From contig JAWWNJ010000011.1 of assembly GCA_037176885.1 (NCBI GenBank), forward strand, positions 2,232,001 to 2,296,000: a stretch of 64,000 bases of DNA, in the 5' to 3' direction. Of the stretch, positions 46,084 through 56,974 are shown piece by piece. Within the stretch, counting starts at the first letter, position 1. Every line of letters starts with the position of its first letter. The notes below the pieces were generated by a model that saw only the letters and a program-made list of their open reading frames with translations, was not told the DNA's origin and made no database searches. Both the position numbers and the translations under genes were made by a program. This DNA comes from Favolaschia claudopus (Eukaryota; Basidiomycota; Agaricomycetes; Agaricales; Mycenaceae).

Positions 46084-47286
46084 GATGGAGGGATGCCAGT
46101 GGGCGATATTTCTTCTTTCTTAGTAATTCGCGAGGTGGATGCAGAGTCTTGGAGACAAAGTCGTTAGTAGTACTATAATTCGAGTGAGACATTTACTAAC
46201 ATGCGTAATGAATTGTTATTAACATAAAGCGTCACATACCACATTGTATTTCAGAAACGAAAACCATTCGCTCTTCAAATTCCCCTGCGTGCGACGGAAT
46301 CAACAACATTGGCGGAAGAAAAAAATTGAAACGTACGTTACGCACCTCTCGTTCGACAGGGATCTTCGATCTTCCACCACAGTAGCAGCCACGAAAGCGT
46401 GGAAGCGAATATCAGGCTGGGGTGAACACCTTGAGCACCGAAATATTGATGCGGCGCAGCAACTAACACCACTGCGCTCCATGAAGTCCACCCCACTCCA
46501 TTGCAGCCTCAGCCGCAGTCCAGCCTGAGCAATGCATTACATTGATGATTGCTTACCCCCCCCTCCTCGACAATCGGGTTTCAGCCCACACCCGAGATAG
46601 AATTGAATTTCCCAGCAAGATAGCCGCTGATAGATTTTCTCTCATGAAGATTTTAATGAGCGCGACGGATGATAGGTGTGAGTCACGAACCGGAGGAACA
46701 TAAGCGACAGCGCCAAGAGTAATCATGCTACCAAGAGAACTCGACTCAAGAGAGTCTTCATACAGATGAAGCAGAACGAGTCTTGAGTGCCAGGAAACAG
46801 AGCTGATGAGTGAGTCGACGAGGTACCGCCGGCCGGTGGGCGCGGAGGCGAGGAATTTCGCCAGGTCATGAGTTAACTGCGGATGCAAGCTGTAGTGAGT
46901 CGGGGGCTGGGCAGTACCGGCGAGAAATTAGAAGCTCCGGACGCCCACTGGCAGTTTCAATTTGGCCAAAAGAGTGGAGGAATCCGAGCAGAAGGCCTTA
47001 GGCGAATGAACAAAAAAGGAGGCTCCGAGGATTCGATGTTGCCAGGCTGTGTGTTCCGGGCTCGCCCCAGATTGGCAAATCCTCGGGCAAGTCACCTTGT
47101 TGCATCGGCCGTTGTTGAAATTATGTCGAAAGAGGCGCTTTCGAGTTTAGCGCGCAAATTCAAACTTAAGCTGTATCTGACGTCGAATAAGTGGTAGGAT
47201 TGACAGGTGGTTTGGGTTGATCGGTGGAGAAGAAACGAGACGAACGAAGGACACTGAATTTAAGCCGCATTTATGGCCCTTGGTGA
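46084..47286. other. Intergenic region, one weak minus-strand ORF
   Basis: A minus-strand ORF at 46888-46553 (111 codons) starts MHPQLTHDLAKFLASAPTGR and has helix-like composition, but no domain, no neighbours and no visible splicing. Otherwise nothing recognisable. Confidence 0.3.
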
Positions 47287-47855
47287 GGATCGTTTCCGAC
47301 GATGTGGAGGTTGATGAGAAGGAGCATGTTTGGACGTGCTTGACAGATACCTCCGAAAACAACACACGCAATGTTCGAATAAATACTACCTTCTCTCCCT
47401 TCACTCAGCTGTTAAGTAGCAGTGCCGTGTTTGGCTGAGAACTAATTGCAATGACCAAAATGCATGGCCATGGACGTAACAAATACTTTGATTCGGCATT
47501 TTCGGTACATTCTTGACGTTTTTGTCGATGCATTCAAGCATCTGTGATGTTCATACTGGTAAGCAGAATGCTAGATCTCGGCGTCTAGCTAAAGTTGATT
47601 ATTCTGCTCCTTAAATGCATGCAGTCGCGAAGAACAACAGGCCAATGTTCGAATAGAACTTTCGGCATTCGCCGAGGAATTGAACATGACGTCATCCTAT
47701 GTTCAAATTGTCGCTAGTTGGCAGCACCCTGATGTTACACCCGGCATTCAAGTTGCGCTTTGGCAGGGGCCGCCCTTTAGCCCTTCGCTTTTTGCCCGTC
47801 TCCGTCGCAGAATTGACGACAGGAAGTCGGCGACGCGATGCAACCGACTCACCGG
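47287..47855 (+). repeat. Dispersed repeat copy 2 (modules X-Y-Z, plus strand)
   Basis: X is 47287-47331 (GGATCGTTTCCGACGATGTG onward), Y 47630-47697 (AGAACAACAGGCCAATGTTC to GACGTCATCCT) and Z 47715-47855. Between X and Y lie about 300 unrelated bases. The counterpart at 43503-43806 is inverted and has Z first, so the modules are permuted. 47856-48236 holds no gene. Confidence 0.65.
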
Positions 47856-48236
47856 CAACTCACCGGTGCGCCTAACGCACGCATTCGACTGCGGCTCAAG
47901 GTAGGAGAGCACCACGATGCGCAAATGGACCCGAATAGCACTCCTATCTCCTCCTACCAAGTAAGTATCGATCGCAGAGGGCTACCACAGAATTAACGAT
48001 TCGAATTATATAAAAAGTACGTGTACTACACTTTACAAGTCGTGAAGCCAAAGTAAAACGTTACAAACTTAGAGTCCGGCGTACGATTCAGTCAATTACA
48101 AGCGTCCATAACGGCCATTTTCATACAGATACACCGCTTCACCGTTGTCTCGTCTCATTTTCTGGGTTTAACGAAACATCATCAGTTACTATCAACCAAT
48201 TCAACGACTACCCGCAAAGTAAAACAAGAAAAGCAC

Positions 48237-49320
48237 TCACAGCAAGGAAAGTGTCACGTCCCCATGAATTCTAGGTGAAAAAAATTACGTCATTCAGCCC
48301 CTATTGACATGTAGAATAGAGAACGGAACGTACCTGGCCTTGATCTGAAAGTTTTTATTTTGGAATTAGACGATTATTCACAACACAAAACAGAAAAAAT
48401 GCGTACCTGCACGTCGACCTCGAGATTCAAATCCAGACGCAGTTTCAGAGCTTCCTTCTTCTGCTGGCCGCCTTGCTGCATCTGCTGCTGCTGCTGCTGT
48501 TGCCCCCCGCCGAGAACGCCACCGGTGGCTTGCCCGAGCATCTGCCCCGCCTGGCCGACAGGTTGGGTGAGCGCTTGCGTGGGGTCGCTGCCGTTTTGTT
48601 GCGTGAGGGCTTTTGTGGGTTCTTGCAGGGCGTCGAGGGGTTGGGGCTGGGGGGGTTGTGATCAGCGTACGGAGAGGAACAAGGGATAAAAGGAGGGGAG
48701 GGGGAGGAGGGAAATTGAGGAAAACGCACATCGTTCCGCGGCTGGCGTCTCTTCCGACGAGGCTTCTCGTCGCGCGGCTTTTCAGCTTTGGGCTCGCGTT
48801 CGCGTTGGCGGGCAGGAGCGGGAGCGGGGGATGGGGAGCGGGATTTGGAGGGACGCCGTTGTTGTTGTTCGGGTTCGGGGGACGGGGATGCGGATGCGGA
48901 ATGAGGGGGAGATTGTTCTCGCTGAGGCGGCTCCGACTTCTGTTGAGGCTCCGGCGACGCAGCGCGCTCATCATTGTGCGTCTCCTCCCTCTGCTCCTCC
49001 TGCGCCTCGTCACGCTCATTGCCTGCCTCCCCCTGCTCCTCACCCTTCTGCGCCTCGGCATCGGCGTCAGGAGTAGACGACCTCGACGCCTGACGCGATT
49101 TCTCCTCCTCCTGCTGCGGCCCATCCCACTGCTCGGACTCCGACCCCTGATGCTGTTCGTGCTCGTGTTCGTGTTCGTCGTTATCGTGCTGCTGCTGTTG
49201 CTGCTGCCACTCATTCTGATTCTCGTTGCCCGACTCGTTCTCTTGCTGATGCTGAGAAGAATGCGACTGCGAGCGGGAGATCGAGGGAGATTGGACGTCG
49301 TTAGATTGGGATTGGGACAT
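48237..49320 (-). CDS. Disordered protein with alternating beta-module C-terminus (paralog C)
   Basis: Third and longest paralog, about 292 residues. Exons: 49320-48730, 48646-48407, 48344-48334 (11 nt, ATCAAGGCCAG, identical to paralog A) and 48270-48237. Exon 1 is a long low-complexity region rich in Gln, Glu, Ser and Pro with an EHEHEHEQH run, ending in a strongly basic KPRRKRRQ-like segment. Exon 2 has QALTQ repeats and poly-Gln, then LKLRLDLNLEVDVQ. The micro-exon adds IKA plus part of R, and the last exon adds IHGDVTLSLL and the stop. The C-terminal module is nearly identical to that of paralog A, so it is under constraint while the rest is free to vary. Confidence 0.78.
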
Positions 49321-50117
49321 GGTTTCGAAGGAGGGTCGGGTTGATTATTCGAGGGTTTAGTAGATAGAGGTTTGAGAGTGAGTTGTGTTACGGAGAGTGA
49401 AAGGGAATTTGGAAAGAGTTTTGCGGAGCGTCGATGCACGGTGAGTTGTTTTAAGAAACCTGGGACCTGGGTGCGCCACTGAAAGCCTGCGGTCATTCGG
49501 TTCGTCATTTCTCCACAAAACATCATACTATCCCCATGTCGCGAGCGGGGGGTGCACGGAAACTATAAGTATGAACCGTCACTGGCACTGCGCTCCACAA
49601 TTGAGCGTTTCGTCGTGCCTTTGCCGTCTCCAAAGCTTTGAGCTGGGTTCAGAGTGTATTGTACTTGCCTATCAGCCCTCTTATCATTTTCTGCGACATA
49701 TTGTACTCTGTAGTCGCGCAGAAAAAATATTTCGAGGTGAGAGTTGAGACGAAGATCTGAATGACGTCATCTTTGCAGTTTGTTCGGAAAGTGATGCGCG
49801 AGAGGATGCAGGACGCATCAGCAAGCAGGAGTCGGGCCGAATTGGCCGGCTGGTTTTTTCCTTCCAACGACCATGTCGTCGAGTCTTTGTGCCTTCCACG
49901 ATGTTCCTCTCGCTCAAGACTTTTCAGGTTGACTTGGACTCGGTAACCCTCTGTCTTCACTCACCGACGAACTAGTCGCATCCCACTCCCATTTTCTTGC
50001 ATTCATGATTCAAAATTCTGGGGCTTATGACAATGGACTCGCGACGTGTGTACGAGCGGCAGTCAATAATTTAGCAATACTTACTCTAACATCAGAGTCT
50101 AGCTAACTACGATACCT
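49321..50117. other. Intergenic region upstream of paralog C
   Basis: Promoter region of paralog C and 3' flank of the propeller gene. Short ORFs only (for example 49649-49960 minus), no recognisable content. Confidence 0.5.
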
Positions 50118-51086
50118 TCAAAGGCCGGTGGTATCTACCGCAGCGATTTGCCCCGCTGAACCCGTCACATAAAGAATCTTGCTACACTTCCCCTCCTCGC
50201 GCCCGAAAGCAACCGAAGTCGCTCCAACCAAACCATCCGAATCCCCACCCTGAACACTCCCCGCAATCGTCGTCTGCACCCACGTCCCGTTCCTAGCCTG
50301 CTCGAAAAGCTGAACAGCGCCCGCACTCATCGCCACGAGCGGCCGGCCCTGCTCGTCGAAGGTGAAGTCATCGTACCCCTTATCGGGCGTCCCACCCGCT
50401 TGAACTGCGGTTCCGAGCAGCTCAACTGGGCCGCCGCTGAGGGAGACGCGCGAAACCGTCCCTTTCTGCGAGTTGGTGAAATAGAGGAAGTTTTTGTTGA
50501 CGTGGACGCCGTTAGCGCCGAGTGCCGGTGGTGGGGCGCCTGGTGAGAGGGCGTCGTCTTGGAACTTGACGCTCACATTCCCGGTGCGCACGTTCACCTC
50601 CCATATCAACCCTGCATCGGAGTCCGCGGCGAGGACGACGTCGGGATGGCCGGGGAGGGTCGAGAGCCCGTTCGTCATGGTGCTCTCGGGGATGCGCGCC
50701 GCCTGGCGGACGGCTGGGGCGCCGGAGCCGGTGAAGTCGACGCTATAGATGGCGACGCTCCCTGGGGTCGCGGAGATGGTGTTGAGGTCGAGCGTGGAGG
50801 CGACGAGGGCGTAGACGTCTGGCTTGTATTCGACGATGCCTGTGAGCGCTGTGGCGTTTGGGAAGGTGTACACCTCGTCGAGCGTGCCGTTTTCAGCGGA
50901 CGGGTCGAAGGTGTAGAGGGTGGGGGTGAGGACGGAGGTGAGGAGGAGCTGGGAGGAGGGGCGGACGGCGATGTTTTCGAGGAAGAGGCCCGTGGGCGAT
51001 TGGTATATGACTTTTGCTGGGAAAGTTGCCGCGAGGGCGCTCAGTGCCAAAGAGAGTGAAAGCAAGAGTTTGGAGGGAATAAACAT
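50118..51086 (-). CDS. Secreted SMP-30/six-bladed beta-propeller-like protein
   Basis: Intronless gene of 322 residues. The signal peptide MFIPSKLLLSLSLALSALAA precedes FPAKVIYQSPTGLFLENIAV. Repeated blade-like strands follow (LLLTSVLTPTLYTFDP, GSVAIYSVDFTG, DVVLAADSDAGLIWEVNVRT, NGVHVNKNFLYFTNSQKGTV, LVAMSAGAVQLFE, KILYVTGSAGQIAAVD). The NGVHV...LYFTNS block is typical of SMP-30/gluconolactonase-like and NHL-type fungal secreted proteins. Four or more potential N-glycosylation sites occur (NGT, NAT, NVS, NGT). Enzymatic activity (lactonase or esterase) is possible but the metal ligands cannot be assigned by eye. Confidence 0.8.
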   Translation of the reverse strand: MFIPSKLLLSLSLALSALAATFPAKVIYQSPTGLFLENIAVRPSSQLLLTSVLTPTLYTFDPSAENGTLDEVYTFPNATALTGIVEYKPDVYALVASTLDLNTISATPGSVAIYSVDFTGSGAPAVRQAARIPESTMTNGLSTLPGHPDVVLAADSDAGLIWEVNVRTGNVSVKFQDDALSPGAPPPALGANGVHVNKNFLYFTNSQKGTVSRVSLSGGPVELLGTAVQAGGTPDKGYDDFTFDEQGRPLVAMSAGAVQLFEQARNGTWVQTTIAGSVQGGDSDGLVGATSVAFGREEGKCSKILYVTGSAGQIAAVDTTGL

Positions 51087-51677
51087 GGTGAGTTGACGTT
51101 GGACTGCTGCGGAGACAGAATGCCTTTTAACGGCTCGTTATTCCTAAGGGCTTTTCAGTCACGCCAAGAAGAATGTGATTGTTTGACTAAGAATATCCTT
51201 CGGTTACCCCACTCACGTTATACACAAGGAAGAACGGAAATTGCCATACTTACATACAAGCGGGGGCGAATCATGGTCTGTCTACAAACCGCCATTTCTT
51301 CTGGCCTCATCCGTCCGAGTCAACTGTCCGGGCTACATTATTTATGAGGCACTATGGCATACTTGACAAGACGAAACGCATTAGCATCGCGCCACCCGTT
51401 GGATTTACCGTGAGAATCGTTTCCCACACCGTTCACCCAGCTGCATGGTGAAGAATAGTGAAGAATTCGATTGAGGCATTGGACCGGCTAATTCCCGTGA
51501 GCGCAATTATGTCAATCCCGGGGTGTCGGTTTTATTGGATATATAGGCTTAGGTCGAGTGACGAGGACGAATCACGGAGTAGAGAGCATCACTACAGATT
51601 CATGGGCCCACACCGACAACTACACAATCCCTGCGACGCGGAGACACTCTTGCGCAGTGAGTGCCAGTCCCTGCATA
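51087..51677. other. Intergenic region
   Basis: No supported gene. The part from about 51550 resembles 53750-53815 (GCGCAGTGAGTGCC and neighbours), that is, the 3' flanks of the two BTB genes are related. Confidence 0.45.
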
Positions 51678-52736
51678 CTATTCTTTTATTTTACATCCTA
51701 TTCTATTCAGCTGAGTGCACCATATGATTTCCTTCGGAAGTAGTCCACGTCGACGGTTCAGAACTTCAGCTCGATCTGTGGTCAAACAGATCAAACATTT
51801 CTTCAAATAGCACTGCTCCCCGCTCACCTTGTCCATTTCTTTTCTCAGAGTTTGGGGAAAGTTGACCTTTAGAACTTTCACAAGTTCATCCAATTGATTG
51901 CATTTGGCGCAGGTTCCGTTTGATAACGCGGAATAGATCGTTGATTGGTCGTAGATGTTCGTTTCCGGAGTTATCGACAAAAGAAGACCGGTTACGCGTA
52001 TGTATGTTGCTATCCACAGGGGGGCCAGCCTCTCCTCTTGACCGAACTTGACTATCCCTGGTGAGTGCTGGAGACAAACTTTATTATATACACTGGTGAC
52101 AACCTTGGCGTAATCCTCCCAGATGGTGTATGAGTTTATTGTGGTCTGGGCAGCTTGTCCGCAACATGAATGATAGTGAATTAGATTATGGTATGCCGCT
52201 GCAGGGAGGTCCTCGAGTTCCGGCGGCGCTTCGGTATTAGGTGCTCGCAAGGGATGCTTTAACGTCTCTTTGGCGGCAGCCACAGCGACGTCCTTCCACC
52301 GATACGTCCACGCGATGGCGTAGACGGACAGAGGTTGAGAAATCTGAAATCTCTCCAGCTGCTGTCTCATGCTCGGAACCAGACTTTGCATATCATATTT
52401 TGAAATGAGCAGGTCGATGACCTGCTTCAATTCCCTTATCGTCGCGGGTGAGGACCTGAGGGCCCCGGGATAGAAGAACCGGAGCGCCATCTCGAGTTGG
52501 GCTGCCCTTTCCTGCAGGACGACGACAGGGATCTCGGATCCTCCATTCGGTTGGGGGAGCTGGAACATTGTCTCAAAAATCGGCGAGACGAGGGAAAGGA
52601 TGTCCCGCAGAACGTAGAAATCGACGCCATCGGATGATCGGAGAATGGTGTCGGCTCCTTTGGGATTACAGAATGGATGGATCGGGATGAAGGTCGATGG
52701 ATCGGAGCGGAGGCTCTGTGTGGATGTGAGCGACAT
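51678..52736 (-). CDS. BTB/POZ-domain protein 1
   Basis: The N-terminal BTB domain begins PFCNPKGADTILRSSDGVDF, continues LRDILSLVSPIFETMFQLPQ and ends in the region LEMALRFFYPG. This is the fungal BTB type with D-x-x-L-R-S-S-D-G-x-x-F. After it comes a helical region typical of Agaricomycete BTB proteins (LLISKYDMQSLVPSMRQQLERF, WKDVAVAAAKETLKHPL). The single ORF gives 352 residues; the last ~40 may be intron read-through, as the family member downstream suggests. Possible roles are dimerisation or Cul3 adaptor; unproven. It is a tandem paralog of the gene at 54066-55004, same strand. Confidence 0.82.
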   Translation of the reverse strand: MSLTSTQSLRSDPSTFIPIHPFCNPKGADTILRSSDGVDFYVLRDILSLVSPIFETMFQLPQPNGGSEIPVVVLQERAAQLEMALRFFYPGALRSSPATIRELKQVIDLLISKYDMQSLVPSMRQQLERFQISQPLSVYAIAWTYRWKDVAVAAAKETLKHPLRAPNTEAPPELEDLPAAAYHNLIHYHSCCGQAAQTTINSYTIWEDYAKVVTSVYNKVCLQHSPGIVKFGQEERLAPLWIATYIRVTGLLLSITPETNIYDQSTIYSALSNGTCAKCNQLDELVKVLKVNFPQTLRKEMDKVSGEQCYLKKCLICLTTDRAEVLNRRRGLLPKEIIWCTQLNRIGCKIKE

Positions 52737-53079
52737 GGTGGTGGTGGTGGGGGAAAAGTGCGGACTATGGGAAAGTCAGCAGTAGGACAGCGGTGGGAGG
52801 CCAAATTTGTTTTTAGCTTCGTGCCGAACTTACCGGAGGGTACACAGCGCATTTGGCATGATCATGAGTGCGGAATCTCCCCGCAATTCTTTTATGCGCA
52901 CGAGCCATTGGGGACCAAATCACGTTTGTACTATATAAAAAGTGTCGCTGCTAGGTGGAATGTGCAGCAAAACAACTCAGACACCAAGCGGATTGACAGA
53001 TTGAGTTAATGTACCAACTTGACAAGAGAAAGAGACACAGGAATCAACACCTTTGGAATATGGGTTCGACTTGGGTTCG

Positions 53080-53480
53080 ACCTAGAGAAACATTGAACGA
53101 TGATGACTGTGATTATCACGCACTTTGTCGATTTGGTCCAGTAATTATGAGGGTTGTCAATGACGCAGCAAAAAAACCAGAGAAATTTAATCCCGAACAG
53201 TTGGTAGCCGAGAAGTTGAAATTGAATACCTAAACCACATATTGCTTGAGGAGAGGCCAGGCGCTCGTAGGCTCGGATATTCCGATCTAGGATGTCCGCT
53301 CATGGTGGTCAGGGACCAAGAAGTACAGCGTGGGAGCGAAGGAGGCGGCAACTTCGGCTTGATCATTGATGTGTCGGGGGTTGCCGCGCATCAAACCCTC
53401 TCCTTTTACCGCCATGCTGTCAACATGTTGTTTGAGCTCATTGTCCCAGGACGATATCAAGCCGATCTTCAACCTGTCTC
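53080..53480 (-). pseudogene. Relic of a third BTB gene with its coding core deleted
   Basis: 53090-53305 matches the 3' coding end of BTB gene 2 (plus-strand GCACTTTGTCGATTTGG, AATCCCGAACAGTTGGTAGC, GCTCGTAG). At about 53302, without any gap, it continues as the start-codon/5'-leader region of the same gene (CATGGTGGTCA, CGGCAACTTCGGCTTGAT). So roughly 700-750 bp of coding sequence, including the whole BTB domain, is missing. The 5' flank continues to match that of BTB gene 2 (compare 53635-53735 with 55298-55405). Confidence 0.65.
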
Positions 53481-54065
53481 GAATGTAAGTAAGTATTGAT
53501 GGAGACTAAAACAAGAATATTAATGTGACTCTTCCGTTGCTTCAGAATATAAAATCGGTTTCAATTTTGGTTACGCCGCCGCCGCCGCCGCCGAACTTCG
53601 ACTTTGGATTTGTCAAAAGCTCATTCTGCAAGTCAGCGGGGTGGACACACATTCAGTTTCTCTGCGCTGATACGGAGCTCGGCCGACTATCTTTTGAATG
53701 CCGGCAGATGGGCTCGATGCCAGAAGGTGTAGGAATTCGAGTGCCATCGGATTATGGATTAAGTAGAGAGCGTCGAGGCAATCTCTGCAACTCGGAGTTG
53801 CTCTTGCGCAGTGAGTGCCTGCATACTATGATTATCCGTTTGTGCTACGTCGTAGTAGAGTACAATGCAGCTGGATCTCCTTCGCAAGTAAACCAGGTCG
53901 ATGTTCCAGAATTTTACTTTGAGCTGCGTCGAGCATCTTTTCAGATGGCACTATCATCCAATCGTCTCGTCCACAGAACCGTTGGAAGAGGAGTGAAACC
54001 AACAAGAACAATTCACATTACTAAAGAACATAGCAACAGACAACGCGTCAAAATTTCAGCTCAAT

Positions 54066-55004
54066 CTAACGAAACATTGTCAGCATTAAATCAGCCCAAA
54101 GCTTATCACCCACTTTGTCGATCTCTGTGTGAATTTGGGCAATCAACACCTTGGCAAACGAGCGAAAGAAGTTCAATCCCGAACAACTCGTAGCCGTACA
54201 AAGGGATTTCTGAATAGCCTGGTGAAAGGCCGAGTGCTCGTAGATATTCAAACCTGGGATTTCCGCTAATGCAGGACCGATTTGGTCGAGGAAATCACCC
54301 ATCCAAAACGACATAGTCTTCCAGCTCTGATCTGAGACGCAGATGTTGACACAACGGCAATGTGTGCACGGAGCGCCATTTCCGGACCATGGAGGATTAT
54401 GAGCTGTCGCTTGGGCCGCTCTACCGCAAAGATAGTGATAATGCTGAAGATTGTGGTATGCGACGGCAGTGATACCGTTCAGCTGGGGAGGTGCTTCGGA
54501 GGTATGTAGGGATCGCAGACGATACTTCAGAGACGCTTTCGCAGCTTCGACTGCCACGTCCTTCCAGCTATGCTTGACCCCAAGGGCGTAGAGAGCCAGA
54601 TAGTTGGATGCGTAGTATTTTTCAAATTGCTGCTTGACGGTGGGCAGAAGACACTGCATATCGTACTTGGAGATTAGAACTTCAACGAGTTCTTCCAAGT
54701 CAGCTAGGGTTTGAATATCGGGGTGCGTCCCGGGGTAGAAAAATCGGAGAGCTTTTTGGAGAGTGGATGAGTTCTCCTCCATATCGATGACAGGAATCTC
54801 ATCAATGGCGTCTCCAGATTGGGGAAGCTGGAACATCGTCTCAAAAACCGGCGACACGAGCGACAGCACGACTCGATGCGCGTGGAAATCGACCCCATCT
54901 GAAGATCTGAGGATTATATCTGCCCCTTTCGCAGAGCGGAAGGGCTCGATAGGAATGAATGCAGGGGAAGATGTCGGAGCGGTGCTCTCGTTCGTGGTGG
55001 CCAT
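54066..55004 (-). CDS. BTB/POZ-domain protein 2
   Basis: Starts MATTNESTAPTSSPAFIPIE at 55004; the ORF is open further upstream to 55139 but that part corresponds to 5' leader in the related copies. The BTB domain runs PFRSAKGADIILRSSDGVDF, HRVVLSLVSPVFETMFQLPQ, LQKALRFFYPG. The helical follow-on is VLISKYDMQCLLPTVKQQFE and WKDVAVEAAKASLKYRLRSL. A Cys cluster (CTHCRCVNIC) and C-terminal helices follow. About 312 residues. An additional 3' exon in 53850-53960, resembling the end of BTB protein 1, is possible. High similarity to protein 1 shows tandem duplication. Confidence 0.82.
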   Translation of the reverse strand: MATTNESTAPTSSPAFIPIEPFRSAKGADIILRSSDGVDFHAHRVVLSLVSPVFETMFQLPQSGDAIDEIPVIDMEENSSTLQKALRFFYPGTHPDIQTLADLEELVEVLISKYDMQCLLPTVKQQFEKYYASNYLALYALGVKHSWKDVAVEAAKASLKYRLRSLHTSEAPPQLNGITAVAYHNLQHYHYLCGRAAQATAHNPPWSGNGAPCTHCRCVNICVSDQSWKTMSFWMGDFLDQIGPALAEIPGLNIYEHSAFHQAIQKSLCTATSCSGLNFFRSFAKVLIAQIHTEIDKVGDKLWADLMLTMFR

Positions 55005-55800
55005 GGTGGTCAAGACGCAAGGTGTATCGTGGGAGCAGATCAAGCAGATATTGGACCGGGCCGGCAACTTCGGCTTGATTGTATCGGCGATTGCCGAGCA
55101 GAAGCTCTGTCCTTTTGCCTTTGTGTCCTTTAAGCCCACAATCCCAGAGCGACGTCAAACTAGTTCTCAGAATTTTCAGAATGCGAGTATCAATAACCCC
55201 TGCGACATTGCGGGCATGCGACTCTTCCCACGAGTTCGATTCTTTCAGAATTCAAAATCGGTTCGATTTTGGTTCGATTTCGTCCAAAGCTTATTCTGAG
55301 GGTCGGCGGGGGGGACACACAAGCAGTCTCTCTGTTCTAACACGTGGCTTGGCTGACTATGTTCTGAAGGTGGGAAGATGGGTCGACCTTAGATCCCAGA
55401 AGGTGTCAACGATATTAAATCATGATGATCTCTACAGCATTTCGTTCCCATCGCATTCTTATTTCTTTAGCAAAAAAATATCCAGGAATCCAACTTCAAA
55501 TTCTCTGCTGAATTCTCGCCCTTGCAGAAGCCGAATATTTCTTCGCATTCACGTAAACGCTTTTTCTCGATGTCTTTGTCCATCGCTGCTTCGAGGACCC
55601 AAGAATTACAATTGAATCTGGGGCGCCCACAACGACTGCCCCTTCTCCACGAGGTTCAAGAAGCTTCAGTTTCTAGTGAATACCGGTAAGGCGTTCATCC
55701 GCTCTACAGCATAACTACATGGGGCTTTGTCCGTGTGTCTCAAAAACTGAGTCATCCATTGTGTGTGGCTTTTCTTTCTCCTGTGTATACCTCCACCACG
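55005..55800. other. Intergenic region, 5' flank of BTB gene 2
   Basis: No supported gene; contains the promoter of BTB gene 2, part of which (about 55290-55405) is duplicated near 53630-53740. Confidence 0.5.
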
Positions 55801-56720
55801 ATGTCGCACCCACATACCCACCAGCCCTCCTCCGACGGCGTCTGCCTCTGCCCCGCTTGTCATTTGAAACTTTTTCCGAGGACGCCTAGCGGGCGGATTA
55901 TGCTTCCGGATGTTGGGAACAATTCAAATGCTCGGCGGGGTACGTTCAAATTGAATTCGTCGAACAATGATTATTAAGTCGCGAATTTCCCTTGTACCCG
56001 TTCCTCCGCCCCAGAGAGACATCGCGAGGCACCATAATCCTCCTCCTCGGCCGCAATCCACTGCGCCGTACCAACATCGCTCTCCGCCGAATCACCCTCC
56101 ACCGATCGCTCCATCCTCACAACATCAACATCAACCTTCCGCAAAATCCGTATCGGGAACCCGTCCTGCAGACGTCCCTCGTAGACCCAATTCCGCCATG
56201 GGTCAACCAATCTCCTCTCACATGCCATCGAACGCAGTCATTGAGCACGAGTTTGAAGGACATTCAATAGAATCCTCGGCCCAACGGCCGACGCCGCAGG
56301 TGAAATTCAAATGGGTGCTAGAGAAGAAAGATGAGGGAAGGGCACATTTTACTCGAGCTACGCATAGGGCGGTGTTCCAGGCGTTGGAGAAGAACACAAA
56401 GACCAAGTATGGATATACCTCCGTGCGATACGTTATCAGGGGACGGTGTATAGGGAGTATGTCCCGAGACGGACGTAGTGATCAGGTATTATATGTTTTC
56501 ACTCAAGGTTTGTGGATGCGTCGAATATCGGTCGAATACTTATTGATTTCTCGATTTTTTATGCGCCGTGAGTAAGTATTAATGTTGAGAATTATAATTC
56601 AAGCTCGGTATTTTCCGCGAAGACCGTAGCTATAGCGTATTGGACGCATACTTGGATTGCTGGGACCGAGCCTCGAGGAAGTACGCGAACATAGAGGACA
56701 AAAGAATGGTCAACGCCTAG
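55801..56720 (+). CDS. Unknown protein with N-terminal CLCPACH motif
   Basis: No family recognised. Exon 1 starts MSHPHTHQPSSDGVCLCPAC at 55801, a Cys cluster that might bind a metal or be the remains of a zinc ribbon. It probably ends before GTTGGG near 55911, joining in phase to a Pro-rich region (VPVPPPQRDIARHHNPPPRP). A conserved-looking core follows (VKFKWVLEKKDEGRAHFTRA, TKTKYGYTSVRYVIRGRCIG). A last intron from the GTATTA after DQ to the AAG at 56603 leads to LGIFREDRSYSVLDAYLDCW and the stop at 56718-56720. The final join makes a coherent helix, which supports the model. The first intron is less certain. Confidence 0.55.
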
Positions 56721-56974
56721 CGGCACGACGAATGCCGACATCATTCTACGACCCGGACCGAATATGTGCCGAGCCGGTAATCCTTTTCTCACCGTCCCTG
56801 CGACCTCCTCAACAGGGAATGTGCTGGCAGTCGAGCAGACGGGTGTGATTCGACCGACACATTTGCTCACGTGATCACCTGGCTCTACTCGTCAAAGATG
56901 AGCGCGCCTCTGGGCCAAACGCTGCGCATCGCGATCGTCGGAGCGGGTATGAGCGGTCTCGCCGTAGCTCTGGC

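Noticed and set aside
48613..49344. Plus-strand 243-codon Leu/Arg-rich ORF
   Set aside because: Antisense of the Gln/Glu/Arg-rich exon of paralog C; composition is the expected mirror of it.
55005..55139. N-terminal extension of BTB protein 2 to a Met at 55139
   Set aside because: The segment corresponds to non-coding leader in the related relic at 53305-53480 and does not resemble the family's N-terminus; the Met at 55004 aligns with BTB protein 1.
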